In this document: positions 1-8,536 of the stretch, piece by piece
How positions within the stretch are numbered: position 1 is the stretch's first letter
Layout: every line of letters begins with the position of its first letter
Assembly (NCBI GenBank): GCA_017554485.1
Contig: JAFZIG010000095.1
Coordinates: 1-47,939 of the forward strand
Length of the DNA stretch: 47,939 bases
Direction of reading: 5' to 3'
Source of the DNA: Acidaminococcaceae bacterium
Lineage (GTDB): Bacteria > Bacillota > Negativicutes > Acidaminococcales > Acidaminococcaceae
The notes under the pieces: model-generated
Databases searched by the model: none
Told to the model about the DNA's origin: nothing
Seen by the model: the letters and a program-made list of their open reading frames with translations, nothing else
Position numbers and translations under genes: made by a program

Positions 1-351
1 GCAAAAGCTGATGAAGCGGTAGCAGAACCTGTTGAAGAAGCAAAAGCTAAGAAAACTGTAAAACGGAAAACTGCAGCTAAAAAGACAACTGCCAAAAATG
101 CAGAAGAAAAAACAGAAACAGAAAAGAAGCCTGCGACGAAAAAAACAACAGCCAGAAAAACAACTGCGAAAAAAAGCGCCGCTGTAACAGAAGAAGGAAC
201 GGAAACCAAAAAAAGTTCTGCAAGAAAAACAACGGCCAAAAAGAAAACTGACGCAGCTGTCGACGTTGTAACGGAAACTGCTGAAGTTGCTGCGCCGAAA
301 AAACGGGGACGTAAACCCGGGACTAAAAATAAAAAGAAAGACGCTGAATAA
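1..351 (+). CDS. C-terminal tail of a Lys/Ala-rich, histone H1-like DNA-binding protein (5' truncated)
   Basis: The open frame runs from the window edge to TAA at 349, so only the last 116 codons are visible. The composition is extreme: repeated K-K-T-T-A-K / R-K-T-T-A-K blocks between acidic stretches, ending in an AT-hook-like R-G-R-K-P-G followed by a lysine tail. Such tails bind DNA or RNA non-specifically and occur on bacterial H1-like proteins, on some HU proteins and on some Rho or ribosome-associated proteins. The N-terminal domain that would decide between these lies outside the window. A strong terminator follows about 90 bp downstream. Confidence 0.7.
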   Translation, partial: AKADEAVAEPVEEAKAKKTVKRKTAAKKTTAKNAEEKTETEKKPATKKTTARKTTAKKSAAVTEEGTETKKSSARKTTAKKKTDAAVDVVTETAEVAAPKKRGRKPGTKNKKKDAE

Positions 352-442
352 TAAGTGTAGGGAAAGCCAAGAATACTTTTCTGCTTGCCGAAATATTTTC
401 TCGACAAGCTTATAAACCTGTTTAATCAGTGTTTCCTTAATA

Positions 443-485
443 AGCGAAAGTGATTTCTGAAAAGCAGGAGCACTTTCGCTTTTTC
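443..485 (+). terminator. Rho-independent terminator of the H1-like gene
   Basis: Perfect 10-bp arms AGCGAAAGTG (443-452) and CACTTTCGCT (471-480) run directly into a T tract. The loop is long (18 nt). It lies between the H1-like gene and the glucanotransferase gene and separates the two transcripts. Confidence 0.75.
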
Positions 486-564
486 TGTAAAAAGAAGAAA
501 GATAAATACCCGTTATTTTTCGGGGGAAAGGAAGTCCCGCAGGCCTTTTGCTGTTGGACGATGT

Positions 565-3500
565 TTGTTTATGCATCCCGTAGTCATTCACGATTCAAGA
601 AACACAACATACCGCTATCCCTTTGGCGCCGTGGAAGCAGGTTCTGCCGTTACGCTGCGCTGTGACGTAGAAGGGGACGGGAAGGAAAAGGTCATCCTGC
701 GTTTGTGGCAGGAGGGCGCCGGGGAAACGTTAGTTGCCATGGATGTTGAACAGTGGAAACGGAAACAGGAAACGGCAGAGAAGGAGAAAACGCTTTCTGT
801 TGAAGAAGCTGTGCCTGTGCCAGATGGTGCAGTCATTGATGAGGCACCGGCAAAAACCGTAACAGAACCTGTTCAGAATGAAAAAATAAAAACACCGGCC
901 GCATCCCGTATTCCTGCAACGAAAGAGGTGAAGGAAAAACGCCGTTACGTCTGCCGAATCACCGTTCCGGAAAAAGGCTGCCTGCTCTGGTATTACTTTA
1001 TCGTAAAAACAGCGGAAAAAACATATTATTACGGCAACAATACCGCGCAGCTGGGAGGCTGGGGCCAGCAGTACGAACAGGAACCGCCTTCGTACCAGAT
1101 TACGGTGTGTGACCGGGGTGTTGCTACACCGGACTGGATGAAACATGCCGTGGTGTACCAGATTTTCCCGGATCGGTTCAACCGGGGAAATGTACCTTTG
1201 TCTCAATTTGGCGGCAAACCCAACGCGCTGCTCCACGGAGACTGGAACGATCTGCCGCATTATATTAAAGACCCGAAGACCGGCTGCATCATCCATTATG
1301 ATTTCTTCGGCGGCACACTGGAAGGAATCCGGGAAAAATTGGATTACCTTGCGGCCATGGGCATTACTTGCCTGTATCTGAATCCGGTTTTTGAAAGCCG
1401 CAGCAATCATCACTACGATACCGGGGACTATAAAAAAATAGACCCCTTCCTGGGTACGGAAGAGGAATTTTCCAGCCTGTGTAAAGAAGCGAAAGAACAT
1501 GGCATCCGTATCATTTTGGACGGGGTGTTCAGCCATACGGGAGACGACAGCATTTATTTTAACCGGCAGGGAAATTATCCGGGAACCGGGGCGTATCAGT
1601 CCAAAAATTCTCCGTATTATTCCTGGTATCAGTTTAAAAAATTTCCGGAAGAGTACAGCTGCTGGTGGGGGGATAAGAGCCTGCCGGAAGTGGACGAAAC
1701 GGACAGCGGCTATCAGGATTTTATAATCAAAGACAAAGACAGTGTGCTGAAACATTGGCTGAAAGCCGGCATCAGCGGCTGGCGTCTGGATGTGGCGGAC
1801 GAACTGCCGGATGAATTCCTGACGGCATTTTACAGTGAACTGAAAAAGAGTGATTCGGAGGCTGCGCTGATCGGCGAAGTCTGGGAGGATGCCTCTAATA
1901 AAATCAGTTACGGCAAACAGCGGGCCTACCTGTGCGGTGGCAAGCTGGACAGCGTGATGAACTACGTCCTGCGCCGGTTGATGCTGGACTTTTTGCTGGG
2001 CAAAGCTGACGCGGGACACACTAACACACTGTATATGCAGCAGATGGAAAATTACCCGAAAGAAAACTTGTATGCCATGCTGAACCTGGCAGGCAGCCAT
2101 GACGTGGAACGGATCCTGTCGGTGCTGGAAGAAAATAATAAGGAAAAAAATAGTAAAGCTGCCGGTGATACCGGACGGGAGGTTATTGCCGGAAAGGCGG
2201 GAAATGATAATAAAACCGATAATATAAGCAGTAATGGTTTAACAACTATAAATAATTCGCCGAAAGTACCGGCAGAGTTTTCTGAATTGGGCATCGGAGA
2301 GCGCCGCCTGCTTTTATTCTGGGCCTGGCAGATGACGCTGCCCGGGATGCCCTGCATCTATTACGGCGACGAAGCCGGATTGCGGGGCGGAAAAGATCCG
2401 GATAACCGCCGTCCCTATCCCTGGGGCAGGGAAAACAAAAAATTGCAGTCCTATTGCCGTGAGTTTATTCAGTTGCGGAAAAAGTTTGACGCCCTGCGTA
2501 CGGGACGGATGATCCCCATTTATGCAGAGGGTGAAGTGTATATTTATGCCCGTTCCATTGAAGGCGGAAAAGATGTTTTTGGAAAACCGGCAGAGGATGG
2601 ACTGTTTTTTGTGGCTCTGAACCGGGGAGATTTAGCACGCACGGTGCGTGTCTACACCGGGGAGCTTGCTTTCGGGGAATTACAGTCAGTGGGTCCGGTG
2701 CCTGCTGAACCGGTTTCTGTAATCAACGGAATCTTTACGGTCACATTGCCGCCACTGAGCCAGCAGATTTACAAATGTGAAAAAACGAATATAAACTTGC
2801 CGGGAAATGCAGACGATCTGTCTGAATGCATACGGTCAGAGGACAAAGGCAGCCGGGCGGATTTGAGCAAAGCCGGTGTACTGCTTCATCCCACTTCCTT
2901 ATGGGGGGGCAGCGGAAAAGAGAAAAAAGAAGTTGCGAAAGAATGGATCGATTTTCTGGCAGCAGCCGGACAGAAAATCTGGCAGATTCTTCCTTTAAAC
3001 CCGCCTGGTTTGGGGAACTCACCCTATTTATCCGTTTCAGCTTTTGCAGGACATGAAACACTGTTTGCGGAAGAAAATGAAACTAACAATACCAACGCAG
3101 CGCTTTCGGAAAATCATAAAAATATCCCTAAGAAAGTGTTGAGGGGCAAAACCGAAACAACGGTTGAAAAAGGGCAAAAAACGTATCTGGAGTTTTGCGC
3201 AAAAAACACTTACTGGCTGTCGGATTATGCCCTGTTCCGGGCACTGCAGGATCATTTTCATAAGCCCTGGCAGGAATGGCCGGAAGAGATACGTACACGT
3301 CGGCAGGCGGCGTTAAAAAGATACGGAAAACTGCTGGAAAAACAAATAGAAAATTACAAATTGAAACAATTTGAATTTTTCTGTGCCTGGCAGGAAATTA
3401 AATCATATGCCAACACAAAAGGCATTTCTATTTTAGGTGACATGCCTATCTTTGTGGCAGCGAACAGCGCGGACTGCTGGGCCCATCCGGAATATTTTAA

Positions 3501-4272
3501 TCTGGATGAACAGGGATACCCGGAGGAGGTGGCCGGTGTGCCGCCGGATTATTTCAGCGCTACCGGACAGATATGGGGGAATCCGTTGTACCGTTGGGAT
3601 GTAATGGCAAAAGACGGTTTCCGCTGGTGGAAAGAACGGTTCCGCGCCATAACCCAGTTCACCGACATGGTCCGGGTGGATCACTTCCGGGGCTTTGCGG
3701 CCGCCTGGGGTGTTCCCCGGGGAGAAAAGGATGCCACTACCGGCTGCTGGAAACCGGCTAAAGGCAGGGAGATGTTTTTGGCGTTACGGAAGGCGTTGCC
3801 TGATTTGAAGCTGGTGGCAGAAGATCTGGGACAGATCAGCGAGGATGTATACCAGCTGAAAAATGAACTGGGACTGCCGGGCATGCGGATCTTGCAATTC
3901 CATTTGCAGAACCGGGCTGACGGCCTTTGCGATTTTGCCACGGAGCCCAACTGCGTGGCTTATACCGGCACTCATGACAATAATACCCTGCGGGGCTGGC
4001 TGGAAGAGGAAGTTTCACCGGAACTTTGTAACCAGTTACGCAGCCTTTGCGGCAAAGAACCGGATGCCTGGTCCCTGATCGAATACCTGTACAGCCGCCA
4101 GGCGGAAACGGTCATTGTGCCTGTGCAGGATATGTTGGGGCTGCCTTCCTCCTGCCGCATGAACACGCCGGGGACGCCTTCCGGCAACTGGATGTGGAAA
4201 ATGGAAAAGGACTGCCTGACAAAAGAACTGGCGAACAGGCTGGCATTGCTGGTGGAGAAAAACAGGCGTTAA
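565..4272 (+). CDS. malQ: Fused GH13 alpha-glucan hydrolase and GH77 4-alpha-glucanotransferase (amylomaltase)
   Basis: This 1235-aa protein joins two enzymes of cytoplasmic glycogen/maltodextrin metabolism. An N-terminal beta-sandwich-like domain (about 1-180) is followed by a GH13 barrel with all catalytic motifs: DGVFSH, GWRLDVAD (nucleophile D409), GEVWED (acid/base E438) and NLAGSHD (D513). From about residue 765 a complete GH77 domain follows: LLHPTSLWG, GDMPIFVA, RVDHFRGF (nucleophile D1039), AEDLG (E1086) and THDNNTLRGW. Hydrophilic low-complexity inserts interrupt the N-terminal domain (about 55-125) and the GH13 barrel after the third catalytic Asp (about 518-575). The start is uncertain: TTG 565 or ATG 571, neither with a strong ribosome-binding site. 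The first half hydrolyses or trims glucans and the second transfers glucan chains. There is no adjacent glg gene. Confidence 0.9.
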   Translation: MFMHPVVIHDSRNTTYRYPFGAVEAGSAVTLRCDVEGDGKEKVILRLWQEGAGETLVAMDVEQWKRKQETAEKEKTLSVEEAVPVPDGAVIDEAPAKTVTEPVQNEKIKTPAASRIPATKEVKEKRRYVCRITVPEKGCLLWYYFIVKTAEKTYYYGNNTAQLGGWGQQYEQEPPSYQITVCDRGVATPDWMKHAVVYQIFPDRFNRGNVPLSQFGGKPNALLHGDWNDLPHYIKDPKTGCIIHYDFFGGTLEGIREKLDYLAAMGITCLYLNPVFESRSNHHYDTGDYKKIDPFLGTEEEFSSLCKEAKEHGIRIILDGVFSHTGDDSIYFNRQGNYPGTGAYQSKNSPYYSWYQFKKFPEEYSCWWGDKSLPEVDETDSGYQDFIIKDKDSVLKHWLKAGISGWRLDVADELPDEFLTAFYSELKKSDSEAALIGEVWEDASNKISYGKQRAYLCGGKLDSVMNYVLRRLMLDFLLGKADAGHTNTLYMQQMENYPKENLYAMLNLAGSHDVERILSVLEENNKEKNSKAAGDTGREVIAGKAGNDNKTDNISSNGLTTINNSPKVPAEFSELGIGERRLLLFWAWQMTLPGMPCIYYGDEAGLRGGKDPDNRRPYPWGRENKKLQSYCREFIQLRKKFDALRTGRMIPIYAEGEVYIYARSIEGGKDVFGKPAEDGLFFVALNRGDLARTVRVYTGELAFGELQSVGPVPAEPVSVINGIFTVTLPPLSQQIYKCEKTNINLPGNADDLSECIRSEDKGSRADLSKAGVLLHPTSLWGGSGKEKKEVAKEWIDFLAAAGQKIWQILPLNPPGLGNSPYLSVSAFAGHETLFAEENETNNTNAALSENHKNIPKKVLRGKTETTVEKGQKTYLEFCAKNTYWLSDYALFRALQDHFHKPWQEWPEEIRTRRQAALKRYGKLLEKQIENYKLKQFEFFCAWQEIKSYANTKGISILGDMPIFVAANSADCWAHPEYFNLDEQGYPEEVAGVPPDYFSATGQIWGNPLYRWDVMAKDGFRWWKERFRAITQFTDMVRVDHFRGFAAAWGVPRGEKDATTGCWKPAKGREMFLALRKALPDLKLVAEDLGQISEDVYQLKNELGLPGMRILQFHLQNRADGLCDFATEPNCVAYTGTHDNNTLRGWLEEEVSPELCNQLRSLCGKEPDAWSLIEYLYSRQAETVIVPVQDMLGLPSSCRMNTPGTPSGNWMWKMEKDCLTKELANRLALLVEKNRR

Positions 4273-4429
4273 CATGTACAAAGAAAACTCCACGGTGGGA
4301 AAGTCTGCCTGAAGAAAGATATTGCAGTAATATTTTTGCAATCGCAAATCTAAAAACCAAAATTAAAATCTGACAATTTCCTGAAAACAAATCCTGCGAT
4401 TTTACTGCACCTTCGTCGTGGGTAAAAAA

Positions 4430-4720
4430 AGTCAACAACTTTTTAAAATTTATTTTGTCCTGTTTACAAAAAATCTTCTTGACAAAACAGTCAAAATAAT
4501 CATTTACATAGATATTCCGTGTTTTTAGTTAGCGATTTACTATATGTAGTGGTGTGAATAAAATAAAAGTTATACACATGACTTATCCACAGGCTGTGTA
4601 TAACAGTGGCGAAAAAAGGCGTTTTCCAGAAAAAAGTTGTAGTTTTCCACGTTTTTTAAAGCAAAAACACCGGTTTTCTGTGGATAACCCTGTGTATATT
4701 GTGTATAAACCTGCGTAAAA
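4430..4720. other. oriC: DnaA-box cluster in a 680-bp AT-rich gap: candidate oriC (or DnaA-titration locus)
   Basis: The gap 4273-4952 has no convincing gene. Five perfect matches to the DnaA box TTATNCACA lie within 140 bp: 4570-4578 (+), 4583-4591 (+), 4595-4603 (-), 4679-4687 (-) and 4700-4708 (-), with a near match at 4691-4699 (-). A very AT-rich stretch of about 130 bp (4430-4560) precedes them and could be the unwinding element. rpsF-ssb-rpsR and serS follow within 2.5-6 kb, and these genes sit near oriC in Bacillus. Against: dnaA/dnaN are not in the window and genes on both sides point the same way. A DnaA-binding regulatory or titration site is the alternative. Confidence 0.55.
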
Positions 4721-4952
4721 TTCAAAATCGTAAACCATTTATATTGTATGATTCCTCCAGTGGACAGAATTCTTTTCAGACTGCTTCAGTAAGTTGACCT
4801 GCATTACATTTTCAAAACGGTTTTTCATAGTCTTTGGTTTGCTCTTTTGCTTAATATGGTAACCGCTTACAATAAAGCGTGTACACGCAGCCCTGATTTA
4901 TGGTAAAATATAGCAGTAAAAAATACAATACGGAACAGAAAGGATAGAATAT

Positions 4953-6332
4953 ATGGCTATCAAACGTGATATTGCGGAAAAACTGATGGGGGAGAAAGGC
5001 AATCTGGTCAGCCCCTCTTTCAGCGTAATCCCTGACGGGTATTTAGGTCTGGTAGATGACAGCAGCGGCCGCCATCTGGCGGTAGTGTGCGGTGAAAAAT
5101 CGGAATGGAACAAGGCCTGGAAAGGCGCGGAATTCGAAACAGCGGATGAGCATAAAAAGATAAAAATCGGCCTGTTCCCGCTGAACCCCAACAACGCGGC
5201 GCTGGTGCGGCGTCTGATTGGCTGGGCGGCTCCGTCTTCCTGCGGTGTAAACGGAATCAGCGTAGGTTTCAGCGATTTCCTGGGTGTGGTGAACTGCCAG
5301 CTGCCGAATTTGTTTGTGCATAAGCAGATCAAGCCGGTACTGGTGGACTTCACGCCGGAACAAAGCGCTGGATTGCAGCGCAATTTCCTTGAGGTGATGG
5401 ACGCTGCCACCTGGAGCGTCCTGTCTTCCGGTTACAAAGGCGGCTGGGCAGCCAATGCAGTGGGGCTGAAAACGGAAGAAGAAATCGTCAAGGCGCTGCT
5501 GTACGGCTATAGCGGCATTGGCGTGGACTGCAGCGACAAGATAGACCGTTCCGTGGAAGAACTGAGCGTGGAAGAATCGGAAAAACGCTTTGGAGAACTG
5601 GACAAAGACTTTAAGGAAGCTATCGACAAATCCTATCTGGACGCAGAATTCCAGGTAGGCGATGTAAAAGTTAAATTTGAAGAAAAAGCGCTGCACCGGA
5701 TGGTGCTGGAGTTCGGCCAGGCCATCATGTTCCTGCAGAACATGTATAAGGATTACCTGGACGATACGCCCTGGGACCTGGATTTTGAAGTGGACCTGTC
5801 CCGTTGCGACAAGGCCCTGACGCCCCAGGAACACTACTTCCTGGCCAACGAGCTGAAGCGGGCGGCGGTAAAATTCGATACCCTGTGCGTCAATGCCGCT
5901 ACCTTCAAAAAAGAAATGGAAGAAAACCTGGCGTATCACGCGGGCATCGCCAAAGCCTTTGATTACCGCATGAGCTTCGGGGATGCGGTGCCGGCCTTTG
6001 ACGATCTGGCGGCAGTAGCCAAGAATTTTAACCAGCGCGTCAACTTCAAACTAACCCACATCCTCTGGATGGCGGCCCTGCAGACCATTGCCAAAACCGA
6101 CTCCGCTTTGCTGGAACAGATTGCGGAACGGGCAGGACTGGCCGTTCCCAAACCGGAAGAGCTGAGCTTTGAACAGGAAGCCGGTGTCGCTTTTGCCGCA
6201 GCATACGATAAAATTCTGGGCAGCGCGGAAGGCAAAGAAAAACTTCCTGTGAAAGAAGCTGTGGAAAATGAAAAAGGCCTTTATGAAGAAAATCTGGCCG
6301 CGCTGGTGAACGGATACATTCGTATGCTTTAA
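4953..6332 (+). CDS. uxaE: Tagaturonate epimerase (UxaE) family protein
   Basis: The 459-aa cytoplasmic protein starts at ATG 4953 behind AGAAAGGA. The best recognisable stretch is FEVDLSRCDKALTPQEHYFL followed by ANELKR (about 285-310). It matches the pattern of the metal-dependent UxaE family, which interconverts D-tagaturonate and D-fructuronate in hexuronate catabolism: an acidic strand, then T-P-x-E-H-x-F-x-x-x-E-L. No signal peptide or membrane segment is present. No uxaB, uxuA or kdgK gene is adjacent, so the hexuronate role rests only on family resemblance; another sugar-acid epimerase is possible. It is the first gene downstream of the DnaA-box gap. Confidence 0.55.
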   Translation: MAIKRDIAEKLMGEKGNLVSPSFSVIPDGYLGLVDDSSGRHLAVVCGEKSEWNKAWKGAEFETADEHKKIKIGLFPLNPNNAALVRRLIGWAAPSSCGVNGISVGFSDFLGVVNCQLPNLFVHKQIKPVLVDFTPEQSAGLQRNFLEVMDAATWSVLSSGYKGGWAANAVGLKTEEEIVKALLYGYSGIGVDCSDKIDRSVEELSVEESEKRFGELDKDFKEAIDKSYLDAEFQVGDVKVKFEEKALHRMVLEFGQAIMFLQNMYKDYLDDTPWDLDFEVDLSRCDKALTPQEHYFLANELKRAAVKFDTLCVNAATFKKEMEENLAYHAGIAKAFDYRMSFGDAVPAFDDLAAVAKNFNQRVNFKLTHILWMAALQTIAKTDSALLEQIAERAGLAVPKPEELSFEQEAGVAFAAAYDKILGSAEGKEKLPVKEAVENEKGLYEENLAALVNGYIRML

Positions 6333-6372
6333 AGAGAAAACTGAATTAATTTGATTGCAGGGAGGTGTTCGC

Positions 6373-7098
6373 ATGGACGAAAAGATAGCAAAATTAAATG
6401 AAATGATACGTGAATCACAACGCATCGTCTTTTTCGGCGGCGCCGGCGTTTCTACGGAAAGCGGTATCCCGGATTTCCGCAGTACCGACGGTCTGTACAA
6501 CCAGACCTACCAGTACCCGCCGGAGATGATCGTCAGCCACACCTTCTATGAAGAGTTTCCGGAAGAATTTTTCGATTTCTATAAAAACCGCATGCTGTTT
6601 CTGGATGCAAAACCCAACGCCGCACACTTAAAACTGGCGGAACTGGAAAAAGCCGGCAAGCTGACGGCAGTCATCACCCAGAACATCGACGGACTGCATC
6701 AGGCGGCCGGCAGCAAAACCGTTATGGAGCTGCACGGCAGCGTGCTGCGGAACTACTGTGAGGACTGCAACAAATTTTTTGATGTGCAATACGTAAAAAA
6801 TTCCAAAGGCATCCCTGTCTGCGACAAATGCGGCGGCCGGGTAAAACCGGACGTGGTGCTATATGAAGAAAATCTGAACATGGACATCCTGAACGCGTCG
6901 GTGAACTACATCTCCCAGGCGGACATGCTGATTATCGGCGGCACTTCCTTGGTGGTGTACCCGGCGGCGGGGCTGATCCGCTACTACCGGGGCAACAAAC
7001 TGGTGCTGGTGAATAAATCGGAAACCTCGGCGGACCGACAGGCCAACCTGGTCATCCACGACAGCATCGGCAAAGTGTTCAGTCAGATAACGTTATAA
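6373..7098 (+). CDS. cobB: NAD-dependent protein deacylase, sirtuin (SIR2) family
   Basis: Class III deacylase that removes acyl groups from lysine using NAD+, giving nicotinamide and O-acyl-ADP-ribose. The 241-aa protein has GAGVSTESGIPDFRS (NAD loop), TQNIDGLHQ and catalytic His in LHGSV, a four-Cys zinc module (CEDC about 20 residues before CDKC), then KPDVVLYEE and GGTSLVVYPAAG. ATG 6373 is chosen over the upstream TTG 6355 because GGGAGGTG ends about 6 nt before it. It follows the uxaE-like gene by 40 bp, so co-transcription is likely. A second sirtuin lies at 24460-25200. Confidence 0.93.
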   Translation: MDEKIAKLNEMIRESQRIVFFGGAGVSTESGIPDFRSTDGLYNQTYQYPPEMIVSHTFYEEFPEEFFDFYKNRMLFLDAKPNAAHLKLAELEKAGKLTAVITQNIDGLHQAAGSKTVMELHGSVLRNYCEDCNKFFDVQYVKNSKGIPVCDKCGGRVKPDVVLYEENLNMDILNASVNYISQADMLIIGGTSLVVYPAAGLIRYYRGNKLVLVNKSETSADRQANLVIHDSIGKVFSQITL

Positions 7099-7104
7099 TT
7101 TCCC

Positions 7105-7133
7105 TTGACAACTTCCACAGCAGGTGATAATAT
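7105..7133 (+). promoter_or_regulatory. Sigma-A-type promoter of rpsF-ssb-rpsR
   Basis: TTGACA at 7105-7110, 17 bp, then TAATAT at 7128-7133 (TATAAT also at 7131-7136). It gives a 5' leader of about 75 nt ahead of rpsF. Confidence 0.7.
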
Positions 7134-7164
7134 AATAAAGCTTGTGATAGAGCATATTTTACTT

Positions 7165-7204
7165 CTTCTGCTCTCCAGACAGGGGGAGCCGAAAGTCCAG
7201 AGGA
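7165..7204 (+). promoter_or_regulatory. Possible S6:S18 autoregulatory leader hairpin of rpsF
   Basis: CTTCT-GCTCTCC (7165-7176) can pair with GGGGAGC (7183-7189) and AGAGG (7199-7203), leaving a 3'-side bulge CGAAAGTCC. A helix with a CCG-containing bulge is the general form of the bS6:bS18 binding motif known in rpsF leaders. The outer helix overlaps the Shine-Dalgarno sequence, so protein binding could block translation. No alignment was made. Confidence 0.4.
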
Positions 7205-7216
7205 GGAGGTGATTTC

Positions 7217-7501
7217 GTGAGAGCATACGAAGTCATGTACATCATTAAACCGGTTGAGGATGAAGTTATCGATGGCGTTATCGCCAAATTCGAAAAACTG
7301 CTGACCGATAATGGTGCTACAGTAGAAAAGACAGATCGTTGGGGCAAAAAGCACTTGGCTTACCTGATTCAGGATTTGTCCGAAGGGTACTATGTACTCG
7401 TTGATTTCAAGGCTGAACCTGCCGCTGTCAAAGAACTTGACCGTGTAATGAAAATTACCGACGATGTGCTGCGCCATATGATTATTAAAAAGGAAGACTG
7501 A
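7217..7501 (+). CDS. rpsF: 30S ribosomal protein bS6
   Basis: 94 aa, the usual length for bS6, beginning with the typical M-R-x-Y-E-x-M-Y-I-I and containing RWGKKHLAYLI (about 41-51). It starts at GTG 7217 behind a very strong AGGAGGAGGTGA. bS6 binds the 16S rRNA central domain together with bS18, encoded two genes downstream. The operon order rpsF-ssb-rpsR is the standard Firmicute arrangement. Confidence 0.97.
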   Translation: MRAYEVMYIIKPVEDEVIDGVIAKFEKLLTDNGATVEKTDRWGKKHLAYLIQDLSEGYYVLVDFKAEPAAVKELDRVMKITDDVLRHMIIKKED

Positions 7502-7528
7502 TCGGACGATCGGTTTTGGAGGTAATTA

Positions 7529-7981
7529 ATGAACAAAATTATTGTTATGGGTCGACTGACAAAAGATCCGGAAGTGCGCTATACCCCTTCCCAGAAGGTG
7601 GTTTGCTCTTTCACACTGGCAGTTGACAGACCTTTTTTAAATCAACAGGGCCAGCGCGAAGCAGATTTTATCCCCGTGGTAGTATGGGGAAAGGCTGCTG
7701 AATTATGTGGAAACAGCCTCGCGAAAGGACATCGTTTATTGGTAGAAGGACGTCTTCAGATCCGCAATTTTGATGCCAAGGATGGCACTAAGCACTGGGT
7801 AACGGAAATCATCGCGAATAACGTTGAATTTGTTGAACGCAAGAGCGAAAGTGCCAACCGTAACCAGCAGCCGTATCCCGGACCGGATACCGGCATTGCC
7901 GAATCTGCAGCTCCCATGGCCAAATCGCCTATGAGCGGTTTAGGCAGCGATGTTCCCTTTGACGAAGAAGTTCCGTTCTAA
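7529..7981 (+). CDS. ssb: Single-stranded DNA-binding protein
   Basis: 150-aa OB-fold protein that coats single-stranded DNA in replication and repair. The N-terminal MNKIIVMGRLTKDPEVRYTP and the VEGRLQIRNF strand are typical. A Pro/Gly-rich linker (about 110-140) leads to the acidic tip DVPFDEEVPF, a variant of the D-D-x-P-F peptide that recruits partner proteins. Start ATG 7529 follows TTGGAGGT. It lies 28 bp after rpsF and 21 bp before rpsR in one operon. Confidence 0.97.
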   Translation: MNKIIVMGRLTKDPEVRYTPSQKVVCSFTLAVDRPFLNQQGQREADFIPVVVWGKAAELCGNSLAKGHRLLVEGRLQIRNFDAKDGTKHWVTEIIANNVEFVERKSESANRNQQPYPGPDTGIAESAAPMAKSPMSGLGSDVPFDEEVPF

Positions 7982-8002
7982 ACAACAGGGAGGATTAAGC
8001 TA

Positions 8003-8233
8003 ATGAAAATGCAAAGAGGCAGAAGGCCGAGAAGAAAAGTTTGCAGCTTCTGCGTAGATAAAGCGGAGAGCATCGATTATAAAGAAGTTGCCAAGCTGCA
8101 CAAATTCGTAACCGAACGCGGCAAGATCTTACCCCGCCGTATTTCCGGTTGCTGCGCGAAACATCAGCGCGAACTGACCACTGCGATCAAACGTGCGCGC
8201 AACGTTGCGTTAATGCCGTTTACCGCTGACTGA
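8003..8233 (+). CDS. rpsR: 30S ribosomal protein bS18
   Basis: 76 aa, basic, with the family core KILPRRISG followed by C-C-A-K-H. The pair C-S-F-C near residue 16 together with C-C-x-x-H marks the zinc-binding (C+) form of bS18. It partners bS6 on the 30S platform and may co-repress the operon. It starts at ATG 8003 behind AGGGAGGA and is followed by a strong terminator. Confidence 0.97.
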   Translation: MKMQRGRRPRRKVCSFCVDKAESIDYKEVAKLHKFVTERGKILPRRISGCCAKHQRELTTAIKRARNVALMPFTAD

Positions 8234-8258
8234 TCGGTAACATGATCTGTAAAACAAA

Positions 8259-8294
8259 GTCCCCGTCACGTAAGTGGCGGGGATATTTTTTTGT
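8259..8294 (+). terminator. Terminator of the rpsF-ssb-rpsR operon
   Basis: CCCCGTCAC (8261-8269), loop GTAA, GTGGCGGGG (8274-8282), then A-T-A and a seven-T run. One G-T wobble in a 9-bp GC-rich stem. Confidence 0.9.
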
Positions 8295-8410
8295 AAAAGA
8301 AATCTTTGCGGCAGGAACGGTTTTGCGAGGACTTTCCTGCCACTTTATTTTATAGAAATTTAAAGTGCAATAAAATGCGCTATTTAATAAGCAACTGCCA
8401 TCGTTTTTTC

Positions 8411-8439
8411 TTGACCGTGACACTGCCGCTTGATATAAT
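8411..8439 (+). promoter_or_regulatory. Promoter of the DHH phosphoesterase gene
   Basis: TTGACC (8411-8416), exactly 17 bp, TATAAT (8434-8439). The gap 8234-8536 holds only the upstream terminator, this promoter and the ribosome-binding site. Confidence 0.7.
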
Positions 8440-8536
8440 AATTATGTATGTAATAATGTAAAAAACGCTGCATTTATGCAGCAAAAAATGTTATCCGGTT
8501 TGGTAGAACTGCGATGAACAGGAGGGACTATACACA

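Noticed and set aside
730-2100. 456-codon open frame on the - strand
   Set aside because: It mirrors the glucanotransferase gene, whose catalytic motifs are all on the + strand; the antisense translation shows no domain.
4305-4345. Terminator after the glucanotransferase gene
   Set aside because: Only a 5-bp A/T stem can form, too weak to call.
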